Assembly: GCF_029953305.1 (NCBI RefSeq)
Contig: NZ_JASBAN010000001.1
Location: forward strand, 1,077,501-1,141,500
Direction: 5' to 3'
DNA: 64,000 bases
DNA from: Commensalibacter nepenthis
Lineage (GTDB): Bacteria > Pseudomonadota > Alphaproteobacteria > Acetobacterales > Acetobacteraceae
Shown here: one piece after another, positions 35,693 through 45,153 of the stretch
Numbering within the stretch: the stretch's first letter is position 1
Layout: the number at the start of each line of letters is the position of its first letter
Program-made: the position numbers and the translations under genes
The notes under the pieces: generated by a model
The model's input: only the letters and a program-made list of their open reading frames with translations
Told to the model about the DNA's origin: nothing
The model's database searches: none

Positions 35693-37078
35693 TTATATTT
35701 TGGCTTCGTCTAGAATATGTTTGACATCGCCTTGCCACACAGTTGCATAACGTTGCAACCAATATTCTGCTTGTGTGGGACCACCATTAACAATTTCATG
35801 TAAAGGATCAAGGTAGATCTGTTCATCTTGCCCAGAGCTATTTTGAAGGTTACGTTTTTTTAAACCTTCCATCGACAAAGCAAGCACGCGTTTTGCAAAA
35901 TGGCGGAGGTTTTCTTTGCCCAATAAAATAGATAAGCCACTTTTAATCACTTGAGAACGTAGTTCAATATAATCTTGCCACGTATATTCTTGAATCAGTT
36001 TTTCTGCGGCAACCAAAGTTGCTGAATCATAAAGTAACCCTGTCCAAAAGGCAGACATTGCCAACATCATTTCTGGTGACCCGGCATCAGCACCACGCAT
36101 TTCAATATATTGTTTCAACCGAACATCAGGGAAGGCGGTGGTGATATGATTTTTAAAGTCGCCCATTGTGACGGGTTCATTTTCAAATCCCTTGGGGGCT
36201 TTACCGTTTAACCAAGAACGGAAAGATTCCCCTGCAACATCAATCATCTTGCCGTCACGAATGACAAAATACATTGGAACATCCAGCAGCCACTCTATAT
36301 ATTGTTCAAAACCAAAATTTTGGTCAAAGAAAGATAATGGCATACCCGCACGATGATTATCTGTATCTGTCCAAATATGTGCACGAGTTGATTGGTATCC
36401 GCTAGGTTTTCCCTCATAAAAAGGAGAGTTGGCAAAAAGTGCCGTTGCTAATGGTTGCAAAGCTAAAGAGACACGCATTTTACGTGCCATATCTTCTTCA
36501 GAAGAGAAATCAAGATTCACTTGAACCGTACAGGTTCTGGTCATCATATCTAACCCTAAAGTGCCAACTTTAGGCATATAGGCTTTCATGATTTTATAGC
36601 GCTCTTTGGGCATCCAAGGCATTTGATCGCGTGTTGCAAATGGATGAAAACCAAGAGGCGCAAAACCAATATTTAATGGATCAGCAGCTTGGTGCACGTC
36701 CTGAAAATGGGCTTCCATTTCTTGTTTTGTTGCATGCAAGTTACTAACAGGCGCGCCCGATAATTCAAACTGTCCAGCAGGCTCTAAAGAAACCGCACCA
36801 CGATCTGTGTCAAATCCAATGATATTTTTATTATCATAAACACCTTTCCATTCAGGATGGCGTTCGTGCATAGAGGTCAGAATGGCTTGGATTCCATCGG
36901 GTTCATAGGCTGGGGGTAATAAATAGCGATGATCTTCTTTGTTAAGAATAAAACCGAATTTTTCATGTTCAGTGCCAATCCGCCATTTATCAGCGGGTTT
37001 ACAGCCTTCAGCTAAATGTTCGGCTAACTGAGTGGTTGAGGTAATTGGTGTTTGATCTTGATCTAAAATACTGGACAT
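35693..37078 (-). CDS. gshA: Glutamate-cysteine ligase GshA (alphaproteobacterial/plant type)
   Basis: GshA joins glutamate and cysteine in the first step of glutathione synthesis. The 461-aa protein starts the core with WRIGTEHEKFGF and contains GAVSLEPAGQFELSG, MTRTCTVQVNLDF and the IEMRGADAGSPEMM block, all typical of the type found in alphaproteobacteria and plants. It lies 51 bp downstream of rsmE, a frequent pairing in this class. No gshB is in the window. Confidence 0.94.
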   Translation of the reverse strand: MSSILDQDQTPITSTTQLAEHLAEGCKPADKWRIGTEHEKFGFILNKEDHRYLLPPAYEPDGIQAILTSMHERHPEWKGVYDNKNIIGFDTDRGAVSLEPAGQFELSGAPVSNLHATKQEMEAHFQDVHQAADPLNIGFAPLGFHPFATRDQMPWMPKERYKIMKAYMPKVGTLGLDMMTRTCTVQVNLDFSSEEDMARKMRVSLALQPLATALFANSPFYEGKPSGYQSTRAHIWTDTDNHRAGMPLSFFDQNFGFEQYIEWLLDVPMYFVIRDGKMIDVAGESFRSWLNGKAPKGFENEPVTMGDFKNHITTAFPDVRLKQYIEMRGADAGSPEMMLAMSAFWTGLLYDSATLVAAEKLIQEYTWQDYIELRSQVIKSGLSILLGKENLRHFAKRVLALSMEGLKKRNLQNSSGQDEQIYLDPLHEIVNGGPTQAEYWLQRYATVWQGDVKHILDEAKI

Positions 37079-37129
37079 TCACAACTATCTATTCTGGTCA
37101 AAGGTCTAAGGACAAGAAACGTTGATTTG

Positions 37130-37864
37130 CTAAGCATGAACATGTTGTGCAAACAGGCTGAGCCCTGCCACAATAGCGGTTTCTGCTTTTAAAATTAAGT
37201 TTCCAAGGGACAAAGGTTGCACAAAATCATAAAGAAGTAAATTTTTTATTTCATTTGGATCAAACCCTCCTTCGGGACCGATTAAAATACCATCATTTCC
37301 ACGGCATTTCTCAGTGTTTTTGGGCATAATTTGATATTCGGCGCAACGCTCAACCGCAATCCACAAAGTTCTATCTTTTGACCAGGTTGAGCAAAAATCA
37401 AACAAAGATAAAATGGGTTTAATTTCAGGGATCGTTAATCGATTGCTTTGTTCAGCAGCTTCGATGGTAATGCTATGCCATCGATCCTCTTTAATTTTAG
37501 TTATATTAGTACGTAATGTTTTTACTGGCTGAATGGTTTGCACACCAAGTTCGGTTGCCATACGAATAGCCAGATCAGTGGCATCCCGTTTCAAAGGCGC
37601 AAAGACCAATGTTGGACCAAAAGAGGGAATGGGTAAGCGTAATTGTTTAATAGGTTCGATCGTGCCTTTATTTTTGGTAATATGATGAATTTGACATTCC
37701 CATTCGCCATCCCGTTCGTTAAAGAAAACAACTTGCTCTGAGGCTTTTAAGCGCAAAACCGTTCCCAAATAATGTGCGGTTGAGACAGAGATCGCAAAAA
37801 ATTTGTTGGCTTCTAATGTTTTAAACTCTTGGGGGGCAAGATATATACGAGGGATAAAGGACAT
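37130..37864 (-). CDS. rsmE: 16S rRNA (uracil1498-N3)-methyltransferase RsmE
   Basis: RsmE methylates U1498 of 16S rRNA. The 244-aa SPOUT-fold protein has an N-terminal PUA-like part (HYLGTVLRLKASEQVVFF) and the C-terminal knot motifs LIGPEGGFDPNEI and LGNLILKAETA. It is divergent from ubiA and followed by gshA. Confidence 0.94.
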   Translation of the reverse strand: MSFIPRIYLAPQEFKTLEANKFFAISVSTAHYLGTVLRLKASEQVVFFNERDGEWECQIHHITKNKGTIEPIKQLRLPIPSFGPTLVFAPLKRDATDLAIRMATELGVQTIQPVKTLRTNITKIKEDRWHSITIEAAEQSNRLTIPEIKPILSLFDFCSTWSKDRTLWIAVERCAEYQIMPKNTEKCRGNDGILIGPEGGFDPNEIKNLLLYDFVQPLSLGNLILKAETAIVAGLSLFAQHVHA

Positions 37865-37981
37865 ACGAACTCTGTTAAATGATAAATTATAAAAAAGAAT
37901 GAAAACGATTGTATATTACTATAAGAACATAAACTTGTATTCTTGTTTATCTTATTTATTTTTGTTTTATCAGGATATGTT

Positions 37982-38893
37982 GTGAATCAATTTTCTTCAC
38001 GTTCAGATATAAATTTATCTTGGGTTCGTTTTCTTCCTCAGTCTTGGCAACCTTATGCGTTACTATCGCGCATTGATCGCCCGATCGGTAGTTGGTTGTT
38101 GTTTTTGCCTGGAATATGGGGGATATTATTGCCTCATCATATTTCAGCAATGATGCGAATTAAATTAATTATTTTATTTGCCATTGGTAGTGTTGTGATG
38201 CGCAGTGCAGGTTGTGTGGTAAACGATATTTGGGATCGCGATTTTGATCGACAAGTCGCACGTACTCAACAACGACCGATTGCCAATGGAACGATTTCTG
38301 TTAAACAAGCGCTATTATTCCTGTTTGTTCTTTTGATGATTGGGTTGGTTATTTTATTACAACTCAATCCTTTATCTTGGATATTGGGGGCGTCCTCTTT
38401 AATTTTGGTGGCTTTATATCCTGGGGCAAAAAGAGTGACGTGGTGGCCTCAATTGGTTTTGGGATTTACATTTGGTTTTGGAGCACCCTTGGGGTATGCC
38501 GCGGCAACGGGGTATCTTTCTTGGACACAAGCCGCTTTATACACAGCAACGATTTTTTGGCAAATTGGATTTGATACCATTTATGGGTATCAAGATATAG
38601 AAGACGATCAACGTGTCGGGGTAAAATCAACAGCCAGATGGGCTGGTGAAGCTGGTAAGCAATTTGTTGCCATTAATTATGCACTATGCGTTTTCTTTTT
38701 AATTGTTACGAGTATTTTAAATCAGAATTCATGGCTTGCAATGTTGGCTTTATTGTTACCCATTGCGCATTTTGCATGGCAGATTCAACGATTTGACTTA
38801 CATAACCCCAAAGTTTGTTTAACGCTCTTTAAATCTAACAGAGATGTAGGGCTACTTATCGCCTTAGCTCTTTTTATAGGTAACCTCATTTGA
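37982..38893 (+). CDS. ubiA: 4-hydroxybenzoate polyprenyltransferase UbiA
   Basis: UbiA attaches the polyprenyl tail to 4-hydroxybenzoate in ubiquinone synthesis and sits in the inner membrane. The product has about nine hydrophobic segments and both Asp-rich motifs: NDIWDRDFDRQVARTQQRP and YQDIEDDQRVG. I prefer the GTG at 37982 (303 aa) because AGGA lies 6 bases before it. The frame is open back to a TTG at 37943, which would add 13 hydrophobic residues without an RBS. The stop overlaps the next gene (TGATG). Confidence 0.93.
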   Translation: MNQFSSRSDINLSWVRFLPQSWQPYALLSRIDRPIGSWLLFLPGIWGILLPHHISAMMRIKLIILFAIGSVVMRSAGCVVNDIWDRDFDRQVARTQQRPIANGTISVKQALLFLFVLLMIGLVILLQLNPLSWILGASSLILVALYPGAKRVTWWPQLVLGFTFGFGAPLGYAAATGYLSWTQAALYTATIFWQIGFDTIYGYQDIEDDQRVGVKSTARWAGEAGKQFVAINYALCVFFLIVTSILNQNSWLAMLALLLPIAHFAWQIQRFDLHNPKVCLTLFKSNRDVGLLIALALFIGNLI

Positions 38894-39549
38894 TGACGAA
38901 TTTTTCTCAATTTGAAAATTTAATTACACAACATACAGCACTAGAGAAAACAGATTTTGTGCCAGAAATTATGCTGTATCAAGCCAGTGAGATTACGCCG
39001 ATTTGGCAAGTAACCGAGGCTTGGTTGAACCATCAGAATATAGAACCACCTTTTTGGGCTTTTGCTTGGCCTGGTGGAAAAGCATTGGCACGATATATTC
39101 TGGATAATCCAAAGCTGGTCAAAGAGAAGAAAGTGCTTGATTTTGCAGCAGGGTGTGGAATTGCTGCGATTGCTGCGGCAAAGAGTGGGGCGGCTTATAT
39201 TGAGGTTGCAGATATTGATCCTTTGGCACAGAAATCTTGTGCATTAAATGCCAAAGTTAATCATGTGTTGTTAGATAAAAATTCGAATGATGTGGTTGGA
39301 CAGCCCTGTACATGGGATATTATTTTTTGTGGGGATGTTTGTTATGAAGCTCCGATGACTCAACATATCTGGCCATGGTTAAAACAATGTGCAGAACAAG
39401 GAGCAACGGTGTTTATTGCTGACCCAGAACGCAGTTATTTGCCAAAAAAAGAACTCACCCCAGTTTGTACATATGACATTCCCACGACATTAGAATTGGA
39501 AGATTGCCAGTTACGCAAAACGGTTTTGTATCAGTTGGTTTTAGAGTAA
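38893..39549 (+). CDS. ETF-beta lysine methyltransferase-like (METTL20/EtfB-KMT family)
   Basis: The 218-aa SAM methyltransferase shows PFWAFAWPGGKALARYILDN, the SAM motif LDFAAGCGIAAIAAAKSGA, DIDPLAQKSCALNA, and the late block ADPERSYLP. These fit the METTL20 family, which trimethylates lysines next to the recognition loop of the electron-transfer flavoprotein beta subunit in mitochondria and in Agrobacterium. Its likely substrate, EtfB, is encoded at 47243 and keeps the lysine cluster. Start is ATG 38893, overlapping the ubiA stop, so it should be co-translated with ubiA. Other protein-lysine targets cannot be excluded. Confidence 0.83.
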   Translation: MTNFSQFENLITQHTALEKTDFVPEIMLYQASEITPIWQVTEAWLNHQNIEPPFWAFAWPGGKALARYILDNPKLVKEKKVLDFAAGCGIAAIAAAKSGAAYIEVADIDPLAQKSCALNAKVNHVLLDKNSNDVVGQPCTWDIIFCGDVCYEAPMTQHIWPWLKQCAEQGATVFIADPERSYLPKKELTPVCTYDIPTTLELEDCQLRKTVLYQLVLE

Positions 39550-39564
39550 AACATACTTGTTATC

Positions 39565-39959
39565 TGTAGGAATTGATCGCGTTATTTACAGATTTTGTTT
39601 AAAATAACCATCTAAGACCTCGTAGGGTGTTTTTCCTTGAATGCCTTTATGGGGTTTAACAGTGTTATAATAATTTATAAATCGTTTCAACTTTAACTTT
39701 CGATCTTGAGCATTGACGAACAATTCACGCTCATGCCACATTTCCATGAGTGTGCGAATGACGCGCTCTGCTTTGCCATTGGTTTGAGGGCAAGCTGGCT
39801 TGGTAAATTTCTGGTTAATCCGATTGGTATAACAAGATTTAACAAACAGATGTTCAAGCGTTCCTTGGTATTCTCTGCCATTGTCAAAGTAAACACATTC
39901 GATCGTATAAGGGCATTGAACCAGCACATCGTCTTGTAGGAACTGAGCTGCACTAAACT
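39565..39959 (-). mobile_element. IS481-family 3' fragment interrupted by IS6
   Basis: It begins with the terminal repeat TGTAGGAATTGATCG and covers the transposase C-terminal half (from FSAAQFLQDD to the stop at 39586). It is cut at 39959 by the start of an IS6 copy; the 5' half is not found on the far side, so it was probably lost in an IS6-linked deletion. Confidence 0.87.
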
Positions 39960-40839
39960 GGTCTTGTCGCAAATTTAATTATGTATTTTAGTATGATGTA
40001 GAAATGGAGTGAGTATTTATATTTTAGGAACGATTTATGTCTATTGGTATCTATAGCAAGCTTATATTAAGATCTAAGGATGATTTTAAAGGTCGCCACT
40101 TTAGTGGGTTGATGATTATCCAAGCGGTAAACTGGTATTTACGCTATTGTCTTAGCTATCGAGACATTGAGGAATTGTTTTTAGAGCGTGGAGTAAGCGT
40201 TGATCATAGCACGTTAAACCGTTGGGTATTACGCTATGCTCCTCTATTAGAAAAACGTTTGAGAAGCTATAGAAAACCCCATTGTGGTGAGGTGAGGATT
40301 GATGAAACCTATATCAAAGTAAAAGGTCAGTGGAAGTATCTATATAGAGCCATTGATAAGAATGGAACTGCTATTGATTTCTTATTAACAGCTAAAAGAA
40401 ATATCAAAGCAGCACAACGTTTCTTTAGAAAGGCGTTTAAAGAAGAGGGTCTATTCGCTCCAACCCATATTGGAACAGATAAAGCATTACCGTTTCCAAA
40501 AACCATACAAACCATGAAGAATGAGTATATCCTTCCCAATCACTGCGTTCATGAAACCAAGAAATCTTTACAACAGGGAATAGAAAATGATCATTTTAGA
40601 TTAAAGAGAATGATCCCAAAGAATGGCTGTTTTCAGTCTTTTCATACCGCAAGGAAAACACTCAACGGATATGAGGCCATTCTCTGGATTAAAAAAGAAC
40701 TGGGTTTTAAAGGAAAATGGACAATCAACGAACAAGTAAAGCTCATTAAAAATTTATTCGGTTTAAATAATAATATATTCGTCTAAATTAGCTAGCTTTA
40801 TGGCTAATCACAGCACCATTCAATATTTGCGACAAGACC
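39960..40839 (+). mobile_element. IS6-family insertion sequence, full length
   Basis: The 880-bp copy has 15-bp perfect inverted ends, GGTCTTGTCGCAAAT and ATTTGCGACAAGACC. It lies inside the IS481 fragment on the left and borders the aroC region on the right. No target duplication is visible. Confidence 0.93.
40037..40786 (+). CDS. IS6-family transposase
   Basis: This intact 249-aa DDE transposase carries RIDETYIK, HIGTDKA and GIENDHF. It serves as the reference copy for the fragments elsewhere. A purine-rich AGGAACG stretch precedes the ATG. Confidence 0.93.
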   Translation: MSIGIYSKLILRSKDDFKGRHFSGLMIIQAVNWYLRYCLSYRDIEELFLERGVSVDHSTLNRWVLRYAPLLEKRLRSYRKPHCGEVRIDETYIKVKGQWKYLYRAIDKNGTAIDFLLTAKRNIKAAQRFFRKAFKEEGLFAPTHIGTDKALPFPKTIQTMKNEYILPNHCVHETKKSLQQGIENDHFRLKRMIPKNGCFQSFHTARKTLNGYEAILWIKKELGFKGKWTINEQVKLIKNLFGLNNNIFV

Positions 40840-40857
40840 TTTTTTTGTATGTAATGT

Positions 40858-41952
40858 TTAATCTAAAATACTAGATCGAAACTGACCAATTTGCCCGCGA
40901 TGTCTTAACCAATGATCGGCTAAAATACAAGCCATCATGGCTTCACCCACAGGCACTGCGCGAATACCAACGCAAGGATCATGTCTTCCTTTGGTAATTA
41001 CGTCTGTGGCGTTGCCTTCGGAATCAATCGAAGGTTGAGGAATTAAGATAGAGCTGGTTGGTTTCACGGCAAAGCTTACGTTAATTGGCTGTCCTGTTGA
41101 AATACCACCTAAAATCCCGCCTGCATGGTTGGAGGAAAAAGATAACTTGCCATCATTGAGATAAATAGGATCGGCATTTTCTTCACCACGTAAAATGGCG
41201 GCATCAAGGCCCTCACCAATTTCAACGGCTTTTACAGCATTAATGCTCATCATTGCTTGGGCAATATCGGAATCTAATTTTCCATAAATAGGCGCTCCCA
41301 ATCCCGCAGGAACCCCCTCAGCAACAATTTCAATCACAGCACCAATGGAAGAGCCATCTTTGCGAATAGAGGTTAAATAGTCTTGCCATTGAGGCACCAT
41401 CTCGGCATCAGGGCAAAAGAACTCATTTTTCTTGACCTCATCCCAAGACCAACGATCACGATTCACTTTCAAATCACCAATTTGAACCAAAGCTCCACGG
41501 ATTTTTATTTGATCCCCAAGAATTAATCGAGCAATTGCCCCAGCAGCAACCCGCATTGCCGTTTCACGTGCAGAGGAACGCCCACCGCCACGATAATCAC
41601 GAATACCATATTTCAAATCGTAGGCAATATCGGCATGTCCAGGACGATAAGATTGGGCAATATTAGAGTAATCTTTGGAACGTTGATTAGTATTTTCAAT
41701 TAATAAAGAGATTGGGGTTCCTGTTGTTTTGCCTTCAAAAACCCCAGATAATATTTTAACCTGATCAGGTTCATTTCGAGTAGTTGTGAATTTAGATCGC
41801 CCAGGTCTGCGTAAATCCAACCAAGGTTGAATCATTGCTTCGGTCAAAGGGATTTGCGGGGGGCATCCATCCACAACACACCCAATAGCAGGTCCGTGGC
41901 TTTCACCCCATGTCATTACACGAAATAATGTTCCAAAACTATTGCACGACAT
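40858..41952 (-). CDS. aroC: Chorismate synthase AroC
   Basis: AroC removes phosphate from EPSP to give chorismate, using reduced FMN. The 364-aa protein begins [20 protein letters not shown], the family N-terminal signature with the catalytic His. It also has [21 protein letters not shown] and a late [17 protein letters not shown]. It lies 40 bp after fabI on the same strand. Confidence 0.97.
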   Translation of the reverse strand: MSCNSFGTLFRVMTWGESHGPAIGCVVDGCPPQIPLTEAMIQPWLDLRRPGRSKFTTTRNEPDQVKILSGVFEGKTTGTPISLLIENTNQRSKDYSNIAQSYRPGHADIAYDLKYGIRDYRGGGRSSARETAMRVAAGAIARLILGDQIKIRGALVQIGDLKVNRDRWSWDEVKKNEFFCPDAEMVPQWQDYLTSIRKDGSSIGAVIEIVAEGVPAGLGAPIYGKLDSDIAQAMMSINAVKAVEIGEGLDAAILRGEENADPIYLNDGKLSFSSNHAGGILGGISTGQPINVSFAVKPTSSILIPQPSIDSEGNATDVITKGRHDPCVGIRAVPVGEAMMACILADHWLRHRGQIGQFRSSILD

Positions 41953-41992
41953 GGTTTTATGCTCGTCTTACTCTTGTAATACTCAATTAAAA

Positions 41993-42835
41993 TTAATCTT
42001 CTGATGCTAATGCAATATCAGGAGCTGTTGGGTTTTTCATACCGACCATATGATAGCCACAATCGACATGATGAATTTCCCCTGTAACACCACGAGAAAG
42101 GTCAGAAAGGAAGTAAACGCCTGCGCCTCCAACTTCATCAATTGTTACATTGCGTTGTAAGGGAGAATTAAGCTGATTCCATTTTAAAATATAACGGAAA
42201 TCCCCAATACCACTGGCAGCAAGTGTTTTAATCGGTCCTGCAGAGATTGCATTAACACGGATATTATCAACCCCTAAATCGGCAGCCATATATTGTACAG
42301 AGCTTTCCAAAGCAGCTTTGGCAATACCCATAACATTATAATGTGGCATCACACGCTCTGCACCAAGATAGGTCAAAGTCAATAATGAACCACCATCTTT
42401 CATTAATTTAGAGGCTTCTTTGGCAACAGCGGTAAAAGAAAAACAAGAGATATCCAAAGCTGTTAAAAAGGCTTCTCTGGGGGTATCAATATAACGCCCA
42501 CGCAAATATTGTTTGTCTGCCCAACCAATCGCATGTACAACAAAATCTAATTTGCCCCATTTTTCTTCTATATCTTTAAAAGTTTTTTCAATATCTTTGT
42601 CTTCACTTACATCACATTGGATTAAATAATCTGAACCCAAGCTGGCAGCCAAAGGTCGGACTCTTTTTTCTAGGGCTTCACCTTGATAAGCAAAAGCGAG
42701 CTCTGCACCTTGTAAAGCACAAGCCTGTGCAATCCCCCAAGCAATAGAGTGATTATTAGCCATTCCCATAATCAATCCACGTTTACCCTGCATCAACTTC
42801 CCTTCTGTTGGAAGGACAGTGTTTTCATTTGACAT
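41993..42835 (-). CDS. fabI: Enoyl-[acyl-carrier-protein] reductase FabI
   Basis: FabI reduces enoyl-ACP in the last step of each fatty-acid elongation round. The 280-aa protein carries the NADH-binding start GKRGLIMGMANNHSIAWGIA. The catalytic Tyr-x6-Lys is in YNVMGIAKAAL, and the AISAGPIKTLAASGI stretch covers the substrate loop. The initial 15 residues are a variable tail. It probably forms a two-gene unit with aroC. Confidence 0.96.
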   Translation of the reverse strand: MSNENTVLPTEGKLMQGKRGLIMGMANNHSIAWGIAQACALQGAELAFAYQGEALEKRVRPLAASLGSDYLIQCDVSEDKDIEKTFKDIEEKWGKLDFVVHAIGWADKQYLRGRYIDTPREAFLTALDISCFSFTAVAKEASKLMKDGGSLLTLTYLGAERVMPHYNVMGIAKAALESSVQYMAADLGVDNIRVNAISAGPIKTLAASGIGDFRYILKWNQLNSPLQRNVTIDEVGGAGVYFLSDLSRGVTGEIHHVDCGYHMVGMKNPTAPDIALASED

Positions 42836-42965
42836 GACAATTCCCTAGCTTTTCGCTAACTTGATAAAATTATAAATCCGCAGTCATTATATTAAAAAAA
42901 GAGAAAAAACCGCAATTATTTTTTAATACCTGATTTATAATAGAAAGAAAAGAGGGCTATTTTCT

Positions 42966-43190
42966 GGTCTTGTTGCAAATTTAAAACTAGGTTGTTTTTT
43001 AGTATGGAATTGGTTAATTTAGCAAGCGAGAGGTTTATTTAAACCGAAGATATTTTGGATAAGCTTTATTTGTTCGTTGATTGTCCATTTTCCTTTAAAA
43101 CCCAGTCCTTTTTTTATCCAGAGAATGGCCTCATATCCGTTGAGTGTTTTTCTTGCTGTATGAAAAGACTGAAAGCAACCATTCTTTGGA
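42966..43190 (-). mobile_element. IS6-family 3' fragment (left arm of an inverted pair)
   Basis: It begins GGTCTTGTTGCAAATTT and contains the 3' end of a transposase read on the minus strand, up to a break near 43190 within CCATTCTTTGG. It forms a head-to-head inverted repeat with the next fragment. Confidence 0.8.
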
Positions 43191-43341
43191 TTAAAAAAGA
43201 ACTGGGTTTTAAAGGAAAATGGACAATCAACGAACAGATAAAGCTCATTCAAAGCATATTCGGTTTAAATAATAATATACCCGTCTAAATTAGCTAGCTT
43301 TATGGCTAATCACAGCACCATTCAATATTTGCAACAAGACC
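43191..43341 (+). mobile_element. IS6-family 3' fragment (right arm of an inverted pair)
   Basis: It starts at WIKKELGFKGKWTINEQ of the transposase, in the opposite orientation to the previous piece, and ends TTTGCAACAAGACC. The last 60 coding bases mirror those at about 43055-43115. Confidence 0.82.
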
Positions 43342-43451
43342 TATAATCGCCATATCTCCTCTCGATGATACAGCGTAAGCTTCGTTTTTCTATGCATGGT
43401 CATTACAGTAATATTTCATATCACTGTAAACAACGCGACAAATTCCTACAA
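43342..43451 (-). mobile_element. IS481-family 5' end fragment
   Basis: This is the reverse complement of the first 110 bp of the full IS481 copy, including the transposase start, ending in AATTCCTACA. It is the only free 5' remnant of that element in the window. Confidence 0.82.
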
Positions 43452-43537
43452 TTTGCGACAAGACCGGAAAAACACTCTATGAGGTCTTAGATGGTTATTT
43501 TAAACAAAATCTGTAAACAACACGATCAATTCCTACA
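43452..43537 (+). mobile_element. IS6 terminus joined to an IS481 3' end
   Basis: ATTTGCGACAAGACC (43452-43466) is an IS6 end. It is followed directly by the last 71 bp of IS481, encoding GKTxYEVLDGYFKQNL and ending AATTCCTACA. Confidence 0.78.
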
Positions 43538-43566
43538 AATAACATTATATAATTAATAAAGTATTT

Positions 43567-44370
43567 TCAATACTTAATAAATAGATATTTTTTACCCAGC
43601 AATAATGACAATAAATATATTAAAAAACTTAATAAACTAATACAAAAAGAAGCAGGATAATCCGTAACCCACGCTATAATAACCCCTCCCCAAGATTCTA
43701 CCACTGCTAAAAATATGGATAAAAATAGACCTCGCCAAACCGTTTTGCTTAACTGACGCGCAACCGCAGCAGGTCCTACCATCAGGGAAAAAGTCAATAA
43801 AATCCCAGTAACTTGCACACACGCAGCCGTCACACATGCAACCACTCCCAAAAATAGGATAGAAACACGTCGTAATGACACCCCTTTTGCCTCTGCCAGA
43901 TCAGGTTGCATAGAAGCAAATAACAAAGGACGCATAAAAAATAGCATCACCATACAGCAAACAATGCTGAGAATAATCAACCCATATAAAGTTTGTGTAT
44001 CAACCGCAAAGATATTCCCAAAAAGCAATCCCGTAACTTGAGAGGCATAACGCGTATAAAAATGCAAAAACAGCAATCCAAAGCCCATTGATGTCGATAA
44101 TACCAATCCAATGGCAATATCTCTATCTTTTAACTTGGGTCCTATTACGCCGATCAACCCACCTGCACATAAACTGAATACTAACAATCCAAGAAATGGC
44201 GAAACCCCAACCAAGCTTGCCCCTGTTGCTCCTGCAAAACCAACATGAGACAAAGCATGTCCTGCAAAAGTTTCTCTGCGGATCAACAAAAAATATCCGA
44301 TTAATCCACAAATAATTGCGACAATAACTGATGCAATAAATGCAGTTTGCATAAATTCAAGGGAAAACAT
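43567..44370 (-). CDS. znuB: Zinc/manganese ABC transporter permease (ZnuB-like)
   Basis: This is the membrane subunit of a metal importer. The product of about 267 aa has eight or so hydrophobic segments and the family blocks RRETFAGHALSHVGFAGA and LTFSLMVGPAAVA. Start choice is uncertain: ATG 44370 is listed, but a TTG at 44388 is also open and would sit 9 bp after znuC. It ends the operon znuA-znuC-znuB. Zn versus Mn cannot be settled from sequence. Confidence 0.88.
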   Translation of the reverse strand: MFSLEFMQTAFIASVIVAIICGLIGYFLLIRRETFAGHALSHVGFAGATGASLVGVSPFLGLLVFSLCAGGLIGVIGPKLKDRDIAIGLVLSTSMGFGLLFLHFYTRYASQVTGLLFGNIFAVDTQTLYGLIILSIVCCMVMLFFMRPLLFASMQPDLAEAKGVSLRRVSILFLGVVACVTAACVQVTGILLTFSLMVGPAAVARQLSKTVWRGLFLSIFLAVVESWGGVIIAWVTDYPASFCISLLSFLIYLLSLLLGKKYLFIKY

Positions 44371-44397
44371 CCTCGAATCAACTTTCAAATTAATAAA

Positions 44398-45153
44398 TTA
44401 ACAAGCCGTTGTTACAAAAAGATGCTGGTTTGTTTTAACCACGTCAATAGGAAACCCATATAACTGAGTTAACACATCAGAGGTCATCACTTGACTAACA
44501 TCACCTAAAATTGCTTTTTGATTTCCAATACAAATAACCTGATCCATCACTTTCATCAAAGGATTTAAATCATGCGTTGAAAGTAAAATTGTCAATCCTC
44601 TTTGCTCTTGCAATTCTTTGAGCAATGACAAAATAATTTTTACCCATTTGGGATCGAGATTACTAAACGGTTCATCCATAATAATTAACTTAGGATCCCC
44701 TAGTAATGCTTGAGCAAGTAACAAACGTTGTCTTTGTCCACCAGACATTTCAGACAAGGAAACACCAGCTAACTCTTTAGCATGTACATGATCCAAAACA
44801 GCGTCAATATGATATAAATCTTGCTTTGTTAAAAAGGGTAGCCCCCATTTATGACCACGAATACTGGTGGCTATAAACTCTTTTCCTGTGAGCTGAAAAG
44901 ATTCCATCTCTCTATATTGGGGAATATAACCTATTTGTTTTCGAGCTTTATTAGGAGACCGTCCCAAAATCTTTATTTTATTTTCAGCACAAGGAATTAT
45001 CCCCAAGAGTGCCTTCATAAAGGTCGTTTTACCAGAACCATTCGGACCAAAGATACCAATAAACTGATTGTCTTTGATCTGTAGATTAAGTTGAGATAAA
45101 ATGACACATGAGCCCAATCGAACATCAAGGTTTTGACATTCAATCACATTCAT
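44398..45153 (-). CDS. znuC: Zinc/manganese ABC transporter ATP-binding protein (ZnuC-like)
   Basis: The 251-aa ATPase has Walker A GPNGSGKTT, the Q-loop region IGYIPQYREM, signature MSGGQRQRLLLAQ and Walker B LIIMDEPFSNLD. Its ATG overlaps the znuA stop by 4 bp, indicating translational coupling. Confidence 0.91.
   Translation of the reverse strand: MNVIECQNLDVRLGSCVILSQLNLQIKDNQFIGIFGPNGSGKTTFMKALLGIIPCAENKIKILGRSPNKARKQIGYIPQYREMESFQLTGKEFIATSIRGHKWGLPFLTKQDLYHIDAVLDHVHAKELAGVSLSEMSGGQRQRLLLAQALLGDPKLIIMDEPFSNLDPKWVKIILSLLKELQEQRGLTILLSTHDLNPLMKVMDQVICIGNQKAILGDVSQVMTSDVLTQLYGFPIDVVKTNQHLFVTTAC

Noticed and set aside
43019-43288. Two overlapping 77-codon frames with mirrored sequence
   Set aside because: Both are chimeras across the inverted IS6 fragments, not genes.
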